Notes: generated by a model from the sequence alone, not told the origin. Shown: positions 34,283-42,802, counted from the stretch's first letter. The stretch is 64,000 bases of DNA from CAWCWN01 sp963799245 (GCA_963799245.1 CAWCWN010000003.1:1984001-2048000); one strand, 5' to 3'. Numbers and translations: made by a program.

Positions 34283-35098
34283 CTAGTTCCTGTACCAGAA
34301 CTGATCCCAGGCCTGCCAGAAGTTATTGGCGGTGGATGCGACCAGGCGTGGACTCTCAAAGCGGACGCCTGCGCGGCCCTTAAAATCGCTGCCGCGGTCG
34401 GGAGCCGCAAGCTCTACTTTGAAGGTGACCGGGCCAGCGGGCTTATAGGGTTTGGGCCAGTTGCCAAGGCTCAGGGCCTGGGCAACACGCATCTCGATCA
34501 GAGAGCACGCGTCCTTGGGAGCCATATTGCGTGCGGAGAAGCGCCCCAGCCCTTTTTTAACCGGGGCCGTTGTGACTTCATCTCCCAGCAAGGCTGTAAC
34601 TTCATGACAGGTTGCCTCATCACCAGAGACAAAGACCGCCGGTACATCCCAGCAGCCGGCTATTGCGGCCAGAATACCGCTTTCGCCGACCAGGGTGTCA
34701 TTGATCCAGGCATTGTGCCAGGACTCCGAAGAGACCGTGTGGCAGAGCACGCCATCGGGTGTACCCGCCATGGCGTGCGCGCCTACAAATAGCACGGCAT
34801 CGCATGCCTGTTCGAAAGGAGCAATGTAGCGCGCCCAGGGATAGCCAAAAATATATTGCGCCCCGGCCTCCAGGCGGTTCGGCAGAAAACTCTTGAAGCT
34901 GTAGGCGCCGCCCGCGCCATGGCAGTCGACGACGTCGATCTCGCGCGCGCCCGCGGCCCGCGCTCCCCGTACCGCGGCGTTCATCTCATCGGTGTAGAGT
35001 TTGCGACACTCCTCGTAGAGGGGGTTGCCTCCTGTGACCTGGTCCCAGTGCTCAATGCAAGAAATACCCTCCATGTCGCAAAAAATTACAACGCGCAT
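34283..35098 (-). CDS. M55 family D-aminopeptidase (DppA-like)
   Basis: 271-residue zinc peptidase of family M55, whose DppA members cleave D-amino-acid dipeptides. It has the N-terminal CDMEGISCIEHWDQV metal motif, DVVDCHGAGG, the FVGAHAMAG His motif and GDEATCHEV further on, matching the metal and active-site layout. It may recycle D-Ala-type peptides. The start at 35098 is the conserved MRVVIFCDMEG. A small membrane protein gene lies upstream on the same strand. Confidence 0.88.
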   Translation of the reverse strand: MRVVIFCDMEGISCIEHWDQVTGGNPLYEECRKLYTDEMNAAVRGARAAGAREIDVVDCHGAGGAYSFKSFLPNRLEAGAQYIFGYPWARYIAPFEQACDAVLFVGAHAMAGTPDGVLCHTVSSESWHNAWINDTLVGESGILAAIAGCWDVPAVFVSGDEATCHEVTALLGDEVTTAPVKKGLGRFSARNMAPKDACSLIEMRVAQALSLGNWPKPYKPAGPVTFKVELAAPDRGSDFKGRAGVRFESPRLVASTANNFWQAWDQFWYRN

Positions 35099-35147
35099 TC
35101 ACTACTCTCTTTCACCTGGCTTTTTACCAGTCTATACTCGCGTGACC

Positions 35148-35633
35148 TTAACTGCCGCGGCTGCTCCTGTATTTTTTCTCCAGCTGCTCAAGCCTGCGCT
35201 TCTGCCGCGGGCTTAATTCATATTCCCGGTACAACCTTTTGCCGATTTTCCAGCCTGCGAAGCCGCCAAGTATGGCTCCAACGCCTGCCAGAATGGCGGT
35301 CGCGATACGGGTCGTGGTGATGGCATCGCCATGCAGCAGCGGGGCGATTCCGCTCGCAAGCAGCTGACCAACGCCTATAACGCCGAGGAACAGGCAGAAC
35401 ATGATGCCGACCGTGATACCCAGGCAACAGCCCAGCGGTCCTCCATTTGTCTCGCCGCGCGCCTCCGGTGGCAGCTCTGCCTCCGCTGCCGGCTCGGCCC
35501 GCGGGAGTTCCGGCTGCTCGGGCGCGAGCGGGCCGTCTGTGTAGGGGTCGACATAACTCTCCTCGCTGTCGGCCACCTGATCTGGTTGTTCACCCTCTGG
35601 ATCGGGTGCTGGAGATGGCAATGCTCCTGGCAT
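35148..35633 (-). CDS. Pro/Glu-rich membrane protein of unknown function
   Basis: 161 residues. The first 60 are acidic and Pro-rich, followed by two transmembrane helices (LGCCLGITVGIMFCLFLGVIG and TAILAGVGAILGGFAGWKIG) and a basic helical end (YELSPRQKRRLEQLEKK). No family recognised. AAGG about 9 nt upstream fits the start. It lies between upp and the M55 peptidase gene on the same strand. Confidence 0.65.
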   Translation of the reverse strand: MPGALPSPAPDPEGEQPDQVADSEESYVDPYTDGPLAPEQPELPRAEPAAEAELPPEARGETNGGPLGCCLGITVGIMFCLFLGVIGVGQLLASGIAPLLHGDAITTTRIATAILAGVGAILGGFAGWKIGKRLYREYELSPRQKRRLEQLEKKYRSSRGS

Positions 35634-35680
35634 GCTATATAACCTTATGTTCGCAGTCGTGTCGTGTCATCAGAGTTCAC

Positions 35681-36394
35681 CTAAAAGGTGCCGAACTGGC
35701 GATCGCCAGCGTCACCCAGGCCTGGTAGAATATAGCCTTTATCGTCCAAGCTCTCGTCAAGTGCCGCGATGTAGATGTCGATATCTGGATGGGTCTGGCT
35801 CAATTTGAGCAGTCCGTAGGGTGCCGCGATGATACAAACATAGGAAAGACGCGGTATGCCGCGCCGTTTGAGAATATTGATGGCATCAATCGCTGATCCC
35901 CCCGTTGCCAGCATGGGATCGATGGCATAGGCCACCTGTAGATCAACCTTGTGTGGCAGGCGGTTATAGTACTCCAGGGCCTGCAGGGTATCCTCATCGC
36001 GCCGCAGACCCAGGTGCCAGACCTGGATGTCCGGAATGACTTCGCGGAATGCCTCGGCCAGACCCAGCCCTGCGCGCAGGATTGGCGTCACGCCAATCCC
36101 ACCCGCCAGCCGCCGTCCGGTCATTGCCTCCATGGGCGTCTCAATGTGATGTGGCTCCAGGGCCAGGCTCGCTGTGGCCTCGTAGGCCAGCAAGGCTCCA
36201 ATTTCTTTGACCAGGCGATAAAACTCGGGAGGGGGCGTGTTTTTATCGCGCAGGGCCGTCATTTTATGTGCCATGACAGGGTGCGAGGAAATACGCACGC
36301 GAGGCAGGTGTAGCACCTCCTCCCGCGTTGGCTGGGGCACGCCCTGCATGGGGAGGCTGGGCCGCCTGCCGCTTTGGGTACTTGCTTCTATCAT
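35681..36394 (-). CDS. upp: Uracil phosphoribosyltransferase
   Basis: Salvage enzyme making UMP from uracil and PRPP. Conserved core is RISSHPVMAHKMTALRD, GVTPILRAGLGL, the PRPP-binding AIDPMLATGGSA loop and the C-terminal GDAGDRQFGT uracil loop. At 237 residues it is about 28 longer at the N-terminus than usual, with no strong ribosome site before either 36394 or the internal Met at 36349. The IS607-type tnpB ends only 27 nt upstream on the same strand, so the original upp promoter was probably displaced. Confidence 0.93.
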   Translation of the reverse strand: MIEASTQSGRRPSLPMQGVPQPTREEVLHLPRVRISSHPVMAHKMTALRDKNTPPPEFYRLVKEIGALLAYEATASLALEPHHIETPMEAMTGRRLAGGIGVTPILRAGLGLAEAFREVIPDIQVWHLGLRRDEDTLQALEYYNRLPHKVDLQVAYAIDPMLATGGSAIDAINILKRRGIPRLSYVCIIAAPYGLLKLSQTHPDIDIYIAALDESLDDKGYILPGLGDAGDRQFGTF

Positions 36395-36421
36395 GAGGGG
36401 TATCTGCCTTTCAAAATGTAT

Positions 36422-37624
36422 TCAAACATGTTCGATTGCGGTGAAAACATCCGCACACCGCACGGGATCGCCCGTGTGTGGCCCTAGCCGGGCAATATAC
36501 CGTTTCAGGATATTCACAGCAGAGTTGTCGTCTCTGTCCATGACCAATCCACAGTCGGTACAACAATACGTCCGTTTCCAGAGCGGCATAGCCTGTAAGT
36601 GACCACATCCGCTGCACATTTTGGAGGTATTGCGTTCATCTAAAAAATTGAGGCCTTTCCCGTACAACTGGCATTTATACGTGAGCATCTCGATGAAGGC
36701 GTATAATCCCCATTCGTTGTACACGGCTCGATTGAGGTGCTTGTTCCGTTCCTGATGCGCTTTCTGTACCATTTGTCGTTGGGAAAGATCGCCAACCACA
36801 ACAGTACTTTCAACCAGTTTGTGGCTTATCAAATGCGATGCCTTATGCAGACTATCGCGTTGCTTGTTGCGCTTCTTCTCAGAAACGCGCTTGTAGACCT
36901 TCGATAAGTGCGTGTAACGCTTCGACTTCTTTTTGCACCTGTCACGTTTCGACCTGATCTTGTCGAGATGCTTGTTATACCAGCGAGCGCCCTTGAAGCC
37001 GCCCACGTGGTAGAACTTGCCTTGCTCATTGACACCTGTAGCCAGCGTCTTGATCCCCAGGTCAAAAGCGACGACCTGTGCTTCCTCACCTCGTGGTGTC
37101 TCATGCTGCTCATAGACAAAGGAAGCGTAGGAGTAGCCTCTGGCATCGCGTGAAATGGCCACTTCACGGTAGACCGCTGGCGGTGTCTCAGTGAGCGTTG
37201 CCACGATAGTCGGATACTCCTTGTTCTTTTCACCTTTGCCAGCTGTGGGAAGAAACAGCTTGTTGCCTTCCACCTTGATGTACATGCTCGGATAGCAAAG
37301 CGTGAAGAACTCGTGGCGTGGCTTGAACCTCGGAAACCCAGGTTTTTCTCCGACCTTCGCTCGACGAAAGAAGGCTTGCATGGCCTTATCCGCCCGAAAG
37401 TAGACCTCGTGCAAGAGTTTGCCGTAGACGTGGCATAACTCAGGATCATGCCGTTTGCTCTCTTGTAGCGTGGCTTTCGCGTTCTTCCAACCAGGCCACT
37501 TCTCACCATCTCGTAGTCGCCCGATCCACCAGTTGTAGAGACCGCGACACTTGCCCTGCATAAACTCAAGGGTCGTGGCATCCTGCTCGCTTACCTCAAG
37601 CCTGATCTTTTTGCAAAGCAGCAT
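36422..37624 (-). CDS. tnpB: TnpB RNA-guided nuclease (IS605 OrfB type) with altered RuvC-II site
   Basis: About 400 residues from the Met at 37624; 37669 is a longer option. TnpB cuts DNA guided by an RNA from the element's end. Numbering from the 37669 Met: RuvC-I Asp is D203 in VVAFDLGIKTLATG; the zinc finger is C352/C355 and C370/C373; RuvC-III is D380 in MDRDDNSAVNIL. The RuvC-II Glu position reads VVVGDLSQRQM, with Gly at 293 where Glu is expected. Candidate replacement acids are E319 and E327 in NEWGLYAFIEML. The reading frame is intact. Confidence 0.9.
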   Translation of the reverse strand: MLLCKKIRLEVSEQDATTLEFMQGKCRGLYNWWIGRLRDGEKWPGWKNAKATLQESKRHDPELCHVYGKLLHEVYFRADKAMQAFFRRAKVGEKPGFPRFKPRHEFFTLCYPSMYIKVEGNKLFLPTAGKGEKNKEYPTIVATLTETPPAVYREVAISRDARGYSYASFVYEQHETPRGEEAQVVAFDLGIKTLATGVNEQGKFYHVGGFKGARWYNKHLDKIRSKRDRCKKKSKRYTHLSKVYKRVSEKKRNKQRDSLHKASHLISHKLVESTVVVGDLSQRQMVQKAHQERNKHLNRAVYNEWGLYAFIEMLTYKCQLYGKGLNFLDERNTSKMCSGCGHLQAMPLWKRTYCCTDCGLVMDRDDNSAVNILKRYIARLGPHTGDPVRCADVFTAIEHV

Positions 37625-37885
37625 CTTGCAAAACTTTCTTGTAGGACCGAAGTCCGTGTAATCTTGCACTAAATACCGTCACTATGGCTCTCAAGTCCCG
37701 AACTAATTCTTGTTCGGGCGAGAGACTTTCGCCATTGATAACCACAATTTCAGTATGATGGCGCTCACAGAAAGCCTCAAAGTATTCATAGCCGAAGCGA
37801 ACGAGCCGATCCTGATGGGCAATGATAATGCGTCGGACTTGGCCCAGTTCGACCATCTCCATGAGCCGATTGAACTCCTTTTACC
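37596..37885 (-). pseudogene. C-terminal fragment of IS607-family serine recombinase TnpA
   Basis: The frame is open from about 37885 to 37596 and encodes EFNRLMEMVELGQVRRII, then AHQDRLVRFGYEYFEAFCE and ESLSPEQELVRDLRAIV, the typical C-terminal part of IS607 TnpA. The catalytic N-terminal half is absent; an in-frame TAA lies just upstream. It overlaps the tnpB start region. Confidence 0.85.
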
Positions 37886-37979
37886 ATACATATATTTGCT
37901 TGCTCTATGGCACTGATTTATTGAGTTTTGACACATCTTTCTAGATCATTGTACCAGAGTTGGCCAGGGGCGTCGAATT

Positions 37980-38036
37980 AAATACCCATAGTCGTTCAGA
38001 AACCATACATTCTCATCTGAATAGCTATGGGTATTT
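37980..38036. repeat. Hairpin containing copy 2 of the 18-bp interspersed repeat
   Basis: A 12-bp stem (37980-37991 with 38025-38036), extended inside by TTCAGA/TCTGAA. The left arm contains the 18-mer at 37984-38001, matching 18205-18222 at 17 of 18 bases. It lies between the IS607 remnant and the DUF503 promoter and may be a REP-like unit or an old element end. Confidence 0.5.
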
Positions 38037-38052
38037 CAGCCCTGGCGAACTA

Positions 38053-38061
38053 TGCTATACT
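38053..38061 (+). promoter_or_regulatory. Extended -10 promoter of the DUF503 gene
   Basis: TGCTATACT without a clear -35. It would give a leader of about 85 nt that can fold over the ribosome-binding site (see 38105-38138). Confidence 0.5.
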
Positions 38062-38104
38062 AGCCGTGTACTTGGACTGTGAAACATGTTCTCCCGAGCT
38101 CTCT

Positions 38105-38138
38105 AAGGAGAAGCTTAGCTTTCTCTCCTTCAGGGGAG
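38105..38138 (+). promoter_or_regulatory. Possible two-state leader over the DUF503 ribosome-binding site
   Basis: CTCTCC (38123-38128) can pair with GGGGAG (38133-38138), hiding the Shine-Dalgarno. The overlapping TCTCCTT (38124-38130) can instead pair with AAGGAGA (38105-38111), freeing it. The two pairings exclude each other, a switch-like layout seen by eye only. Confidence 0.35.
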
Positions 38139-38153
38139 GAGCCAACTGGTCCT

Positions 38154-38444
38154 ATGATTATAGGAGTAAGTCAAATTACGTTACATCTGCCGGGCAGTCA
38201 ATCGTTAAAAGATAAACGGCAGATTATCAAATCTGTTATGGCTCGTGTGCGTAATCGCTTTGAAGTGGCGATTGCCGAAGTCGAGGAACAGGATCGCTGG
38301 CAGATCGCGGTCCTTGGCATCACCTGTGTAAGTAACAGCGGTCAGCATGCCGACGAAGTTCTGGGGCATGTGCGGCGATTTATTGAGGAGACGCGCCCGG
38401 ATATTCTCGTGAGCAACAGCGAAAGTGAAATCCTTACTTGGTGA
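38154..38444 (+). CDS. DUF503 (YlxP-like) small protein
   Basis: 96-residue member of DUF503, often encoded near ribosome maturation genes in other bacteria; the molecular role is unknown. The typical pattern is SLKDKRQIIKSVMARVRNRFEVAIAEVEEQDRWQIAVLG. The conserved start (MIIGVSQITLHL) fixes the ATG at 38154; the GGGGAGGA lies about 14 nt upstream, rather far. The TagA-like gene begins 21 nt after its stop. Confidence 0.85.
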   Translation: MIIGVSQITLHLPGSQSLKDKRQIIKSVMARVRNRFEVAIAEVEEQDRWQIAVLGITCVSNSGQHADEVLGHVRRFIEETRPDILVSNSESEILTW

Positions 38445-38465
38445 TCTTCTCTGCTGAGAAAAGAT

Positions 38466-39257
38466 ATGTCGTTACAACAAGCAAATACAATGCCAGAGAG
38501 TAATCAGCCCACAGCTGTCTATGTACTCGGCGTACGCGTTGATCGAGTTTCGCAGAAGCAGGCGCTGAACAGTATCCAGGGGATGCTTACGCGGCACAGC
38601 GATGCTGAGCCATGCCAGCAGGTCGTTACGGTAAATCCTGAGTTCGTTATGGCTGCCCAGCGCCAGCGGAATTTTCGCATGGCCATAAATTCCGCGGCCC
38701 TCGTGGTAGCCGATGGTACAGGTATCGTCTGGGCCACGCGCTTCCTCGGCAGGCCTGCTCCAGAGCGCCTGGCAGGTACCGATCTGCTGCCGCTTCTGGC
38801 CAGGCTTTGTGCCGCTTCTGGCTATCGCCTCTACCTGCTCGGCGCGGCTCCCGGCGTCGCGCATAGTGCCGCGCTTCGCTTGCAAGAGCTCGCTCCCGGG
38901 CTGCAGGTCGCGGGCACCTATGCCGGCACCCCGTCCGCTCTGGAGGAAGATGCGATTATCGAGCGTATTCGCGAGGCGCGCGCCGATGTGCTCTGTGTGG
39001 CTTATGGCGCGCCGGCCCAGGAATTGTGGATCTGGCGCAACCGTGCTCGCCTGCCTGTTGCTGTTGCCATGGGTGTGGGAGGAGCCTTCGATTTTCTCTC
39101 GGGGCGCAAGCCGAGGGCTCCCAGGAATATGCAGCGCATGGGCCTGGAGTGGATGTACCGCCTGTATCGTGAGCCGTGGCGCTGGAGGAGGATGCTTGCT
39201 ATACCTCGTTTTATTCTGCAGGTCGTTTTGAAAGGGCGCGAAAAATATGACGCTTGA
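38466..39257 (+). CDS. WecB/TagA/CpsF family glycosyltransferase
   Basis: 263-residue GT26-type transferase that adds a ManNAc-like sugar to a lipid-linked acceptor in wall teichoic acid, capsule or ECA synthesis. Typical motifs are VTVNPEFVMAAQ, ALVVADGTGIVWATRFLG, ERLAGTDLLPLL, LYLLGAAPGVA, and VAMGVGGAFDFLSGRKPRAP. The gene overlaps the next by 11 nt. It heads a translation-coupled glycan cluster ending with MurJ. Confidence 0.9.
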   Translation: MSLQQANTMPESNQPTAVYVLGVRVDRVSQKQALNSIQGMLTRHSDAEPCQQVVTVNPEFVMAAQRQRNFRMAINSAALVVADGTGIVWATRFLGRPAPERLAGTDLLPLLARLCAASGYRLYLLGAAPGVAHSAALRLQELAPGLQVAGTYAGTPSALEEDAIIERIREARADVLCVAYGAPAQELWIWRNRARLPVAVAMGVGGAFDFLSGRKPRAPRNMQRMGLEWMYRLYREPWRWRRMLAIPRFILQVVLKGREKYDA

Positions 39258-40272
39258 TATTTCTACGAGCGGGCAAACTCGCTCGTGTTTGCGCACACTC
39301 CTGGACGGATTTCGTGGCAAGCGTGTTCTGGTCATTGGTGACATGGTCGCGGACGAGTACTTGATTGGTAAACCCGCGCGTATCTCTCGCGAAGCGCCCG
39401 TCCTTATCCTTGAATTGAGCGAGGAGCGCATAGTGCCAGGTGGCGCAACCAATGTGGGCGCAAATGCGCGTACGCTGGGCGCGGAAGTTTTTCTGGCGGG
39501 GGTGGTTGGTGATGACCAGGTCGGCCGCAGCCTGCGCCGCGCCATCGGCGATCTTGGCATGCAGCAGGCTGGCCTGTTCACGGATGTGCGCCGCCCGACC
39601 TCGACCAAGACTCGGATCATGGCCGGCAGTACCCAGATCGTCCAGCAGCATATCGTGCGCATCGACCGTGTGGATACCTCCGAGGTGGGGGAGCCGAGTA
39701 AAGGTCAGATCATCGCCTACATCCAGCGCGCCTTGCCAGATATCGATGCCGTCGTCCTGTCAGATTACGAGAATGGCGTCATCAGCCCCGACATCATTGA
39801 GACCTGTATTCCGCTGGCGCGCAGCCTGCAAAAAATCATTGTGGTGGACTCGCACGGCTCGCTGGCCCGCTTCCAGGGTGTGACCGCGCTTACGCCAAAT
39901 CAGCCGGAGGCCGAGCTATCCCTGGGTATGACGATCAACAACCTGGCCGACCTGGAGGAGGCGGGCCAGCGCCTGCTCGCCGCCTGTCATGCTCAAGGCG
40001 TGTTGATTACGCGGGGCGCAGAGGGTATGAGCCTGTTTGAAACCGGCCGGCCTCCCCTGCACCTGCCCATCCACCGGCTGGAACCGGCCAGTGAGATTGT
40101 AGATACGAATGGCGCGGGCGATACGGTCGCAGCGACATTTACGCTGGCGCTGACCGTTGGCGCGAGTATGGCCGAAGCCGCTTATCTCGCCAATGCCGCG
40201 GCCTCCCTGGTTGTTCGCCGCCTGGGCTGCGCCAGCAATACACCGCAAGAATTAATGCATGTGATCCAATGA
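39247..40272 (+). CDS. PfkB-family sugar kinase, heptose-7-phosphate kinase-like (HldA/RfaE domain I)
   Basis: 341-residue ribokinase-fold kinase most like the N-terminal domain of HldE, which phosphorylates heptose 7-phosphate at C1. Motifs are VLVIGDMVADEYLIG at the start, PGGATNVGANARTLGAEV, and the DTNGAGDTVAATF anion hole/catalytic Asp. It is separate from the nucleotidyltransferase that is fused to it in E. coli, but the next gene encodes that domain and overlaps by 4 nt. The true substrate is not proven. Confidence 0.85.
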   Translation: MTLDISTSGQTRSCLRTLLDGFRGKRVLVIGDMVADEYLIGKPARISREAPVLILELSEERIVPGGATNVGANARTLGAEVFLAGVVGDDQVGRSLRRAIGDLGMQQAGLFTDVRRPTSTKTRIMAGSTQIVQQHIVRIDRVDTSEVGEPSKGQIIAYIQRALPDIDAVVLSDYENGVISPDIIETCIPLARSLQKIIVVDSHGSLARFQGVTALTPNQPEAELSLGMTINNLADLEEAGQRLLAACHAQGVLITRGAEGMSLFETGRPPLHLPIHRLEPASEIVDTNGAGDTVAATFTLALTVGASMAEAAYLANAAASLVVRRLGCASNTPQELMHVIQ

Positions 40273-40793
40273 ATACACAACTCTACGCCACGCAATACAA
40301 GATAATTGAGCACCATGACCTTGCGCGTGAGGTGCAGCGCAGGCAGCATGCGGGTGAGCGCGGCGTCTTTACCAATGGCTGTTTTGACCTGCTCCACCTG
40401 GGACATGTGCGATATTTACAGGCGGCGCGCGCGCTTGGAGATTTCCTCGTGCTTGGTCTGAACGATGACGCTGGAGTGCGGTCGCTGAAAGGCCCGGGTA
40501 GGCCGTTGGTAGCGGCCCTTGAGCGCGCTGAAATCCTGGCTGCCCTGAGTTGTATCGACTATGTGACCATCTTTGCTGAAGCGACCGCTGCTCCCCTCGT
40601 GCAATTGCTGCGGCCCGCCCACTATGTGAAGGGCGGCGATTACGCCAATGCCCGGGGCGGTGAAGTGGATAGCAGTCGCCTGCCCGAGGCAAAAGTGGTA
40701 CAGGCGTATGGCGGCAGCGTGCATTTAATTCCGTATCTAGCGCATCATTCAACAACCGAGCTGATCGCCACAATTCAACAACTGCCTGAGTGA
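40269..40793 (+). CDS. Cytidylyltransferase-fold enzyme, HldC/RfaE domain II-like
   Basis: 174-residue nucleotidyltransferase with the N-terminal GVFTNGCFDLLHLGHVRYLQ stretch (HxGH motif) and a VALAERAEILAALSCIDYV-type segment, then HYVKGGDY. It matches the HldE C-terminal domain, which makes ADP-heptose. It overlaps the kinase gene by 4 nt, so together they could make an ADP-activated sugar. An ADP-heptose product is inferred, not shown. Confidence 0.85.
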   Translation: MNTQLYATQYKIIEHHDLAREVQRRQHAGERGVFTNGCFDLLHLGHVRYLQAARALGDFLVLGLNDDAGVRSLKGPGRPLVAALERAEILAALSCIDYVTIFAEATAAPLVQLLRPAHYVKGGDYANARGGEVDSSRLPEAKVVQAYGGSVHLIPYLAHHSTTELIATIQQLPE

Positions 40794-40827
40794 TCTGCGT
40801 AAAAATAATGGGGAGACCTTCTCTACT

Positions 40828-42570
40828 ATGGCAAAAGATTCAATACAGCCACAATCTGCATCTGAGCAGAGCCAGGCGGAAATCGAGCTGATGCCCGTAG
40901 TTACGGGAGGCCTTGGCGGGGACGAGCCGGAAGCGCTGCCAATAGCGCTGGCGGAAGAGGCCCAGGGGGCCGGAGAGCAGGCGCCGCCCAGTGAGCGCCG
41001 CCATATCGTCAAATCCGCTTCGCTGGTCATGCTCGGTAACCTGGGCAGCAGCCTCATGGGCATGGTCAGGCAGATTGTTGTCGCCGCTCTCGGCAGCAGT
41101 ATAGCAGGCCCCTTTAACTCCGCTATTTCACCCGCCCAGACCTTTAACGACTTCCTGATCAATGGATCTGTCAACGGGGCCCTCATTCCTACTTTTAATG
41201 ATTACGCCGCGCCCGAGAAGCGCGCTGAAATGCGCCGCATCGTCTTTACTGTCGTCAATCTTGTTTTTCTGATTATGCTGAGCGCGGCGATCATCTTTCT
41301 CTTTATTGCGCCCTGGTTTATCTCAAATGTCCAGGTGCCTGGCTATACCAGCGCGGAGAAGCAGCTGACCATCCAGTTCGCCCGCATCATCTTCTTTTCA
41401 CTGCTGGCCCTCGGCCCCTTTGCCGTACTCCAGGCGGCACTGTTTGCGCGTAAGGAGTTCGGCTGGCCGGCCGTTGCTACCGCCTCCTACCATGTCGGCA
41501 TCATCCTGGGCGCGATCGTAGGGAGCGTGCTGGGTGACCGCTACTTTGGCTACCTGGGCATCGCTATAGGCGCTGTGGTCGGCGCGCTGGGCGAGATCGT
41601 CCTGCTTATCCCGGGCATGTGCAAGCAGCGCCTGCGCTATATGTTTGTGCTCGACCTCAAGCACCCGGCCCTGCGACGTATACTCAAGCTCTATGGCCCG
41701 GTTTCGATCAGCCTGGTGGCGAGCGCGTTTTTTGTCTTCCTCGATCAGAGCCTGGCCTCGCGCACCCCGGGGGACGGCGCGGCCAACTATGCCGCCATGC
41801 GCTTTGCCACAACGCTCATCCAGTTTCCCATCGGCCTGGTAGCCCAGGCGCTTGCAATCGCCGTCCTGCCGACGCTGGCGGAGCATGCCAGGTCAGCGGA
41901 CGGCGAGCGTTTCAAAAAAACGCTGCTGCTGGGTTTCCGCTTGGGGCTGCTCCTGATGATCCCGGCGGCCGCAGGTCTTTTTGTGCTGGCGTTGCCCATT
42001 GTGACATTAATCTTCCAGCACTACCACTCCACGGCCAAAGACTCGCAGTTGATGGCCATCGCTCTGCGCAACTACTCCTATCAGCTGCCCTTTGTCGCGA
42101 TAGACCAGCTGCTGCTCGCCGCGTTCTACGCGCGTAAAAATACCGTCATCCCCGTGATCGTCTATTTCATCAGTTTCGCCGGTTACCTGGCCATCGCCCT
42201 GCCCTTCTGGCACACTATAGGCATGCCCGCGCTGGTCTTTGCCAATACCGTCCAGAACTCTCTCCATCCCATCATTTTGCTGTTCTTGCTGCGCATGTCC
42301 ATTGGCCCGCTGCATTTGCGCGAGATCGTACCGGCCGCGCTCAAGATTTTCGCGGCCACCGCCGCCATGGTGCTTGTTGCCATTGGCCTGCAAGCGTTGT
42401 TCGGCCATGTCGCCCTCTTCTCACTCAGCTACTTGCTTGGGCGCCTGCTCACCGTACTTGTGGCCGGTGGCATCGCAAGCGGCGTCTACCTTGGCGGGGT
42501 CTTCCTGCTCAGGGTGGAAGAGGTTGCCATCGTCAAAAACGCGTTCCTCAGCAGGCTCTTGAGAAGGTAG
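40828..42570 (+). CDS. murJ: Lipid II flippase MurJ (MviN)
   Basis: 580-residue MVF-family flippase with about 14 transmembrane helices, moving lipid-linked peptidoglycan or glycan precursors across the membrane. After a charged 50-residue N-terminal extension, SLVMLGNLGSSLMGMVRQIVVAALG starts helix 1, followed by INGSVNGALIPTFNDY and many hydrophobic segments. GGGGAG precedes the ATG. Last gene of the glycan cluster; it may serve that pathway rather than lipid II alone. Confidence 0.88.
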   Translation: MAKDSIQPQSASEQSQAEIELMPVVTGGLGGDEPEALPIALAEEAQGAGEQAPPSERRHIVKSASLVMLGNLGSSLMGMVRQIVVAALGSSIAGPFNSAISPAQTFNDFLINGSVNGALIPTFNDYAAPEKRAEMRRIVFTVVNLVFLIMLSAAIIFLFIAPWFISNVQVPGYTSAEKQLTIQFARIIFFSLLALGPFAVLQAALFARKEFGWPAVATASYHVGIILGAIVGSVLGDRYFGYLGIAIGAVVGALGEIVLLIPGMCKQRLRYMFVLDLKHPALRRILKLYGPVSISLVASAFFVFLDQSLASRTPGDGAANYAAMRFATTLIQFPIGLVAQALAIAVLPTLAEHARSADGERFKKTLLLGFRLGLLLMIPAAAGLFVLALPIVTLIFQHYHSTAKDSQLMAIALRNYSYQLPFVAIDQLLLAAFYARKNTVIPVIVYFISFAGYLAIALPFWHTIGMPALVFANTVQNSLHPIILLFLLRMSIGPLHLREIVPAALKIFAATAAMVLVAIGLQALFGHVALFSLSYLLGRLLTVLVAGGIASGVYLGGVFLLRVEEVAIVKNAFLSRLLRR

Positions 42571-42802
42571 ATAAGACTGCTCGCTGCACTTGCGTTAGCA
42601 GGGCCTGAATTTGCTTGGAGAAAGCTTAGCTAATTTTTAAGCTTACTCCCTGAAAAATAAGAAAACCTGCGCATTCTTTTAATGTGCTTTAGGATCCGCT
42701 TAGAGTCACCTATAGCAGAGCTTATAAGGCCAAAAATCCCTTGTCTTTTGCCTGGGAAAGCACTAATCTAGTACCAGAGAAAAGAAAAGGAGTGAATGAG
42801 CC

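Larger units (their letters stand above)
36422..37885 (-). mobile_element. Truncated IS607-type element with intact tnpB
   Basis: Contains the C-terminal remnant of a serine-recombinase tnpA (37596-37885) overlapping the start of a full tnpB (36422-37624), the usual IS607 order. The tnpA N-terminus with its catalytic Ser is gone, so self-transposition is unlikely. No element ends could be defined. Confidence 0.8.

Noticed and set aside
38472..39662. Long open frame antisense to the TagA-like and kinase genes (about 396 codons)
   Set aside because: Lies opposite two well-recognised genes; GC-rich codon use often leaves the opposite strand open. Low-complexity product with no known motif.
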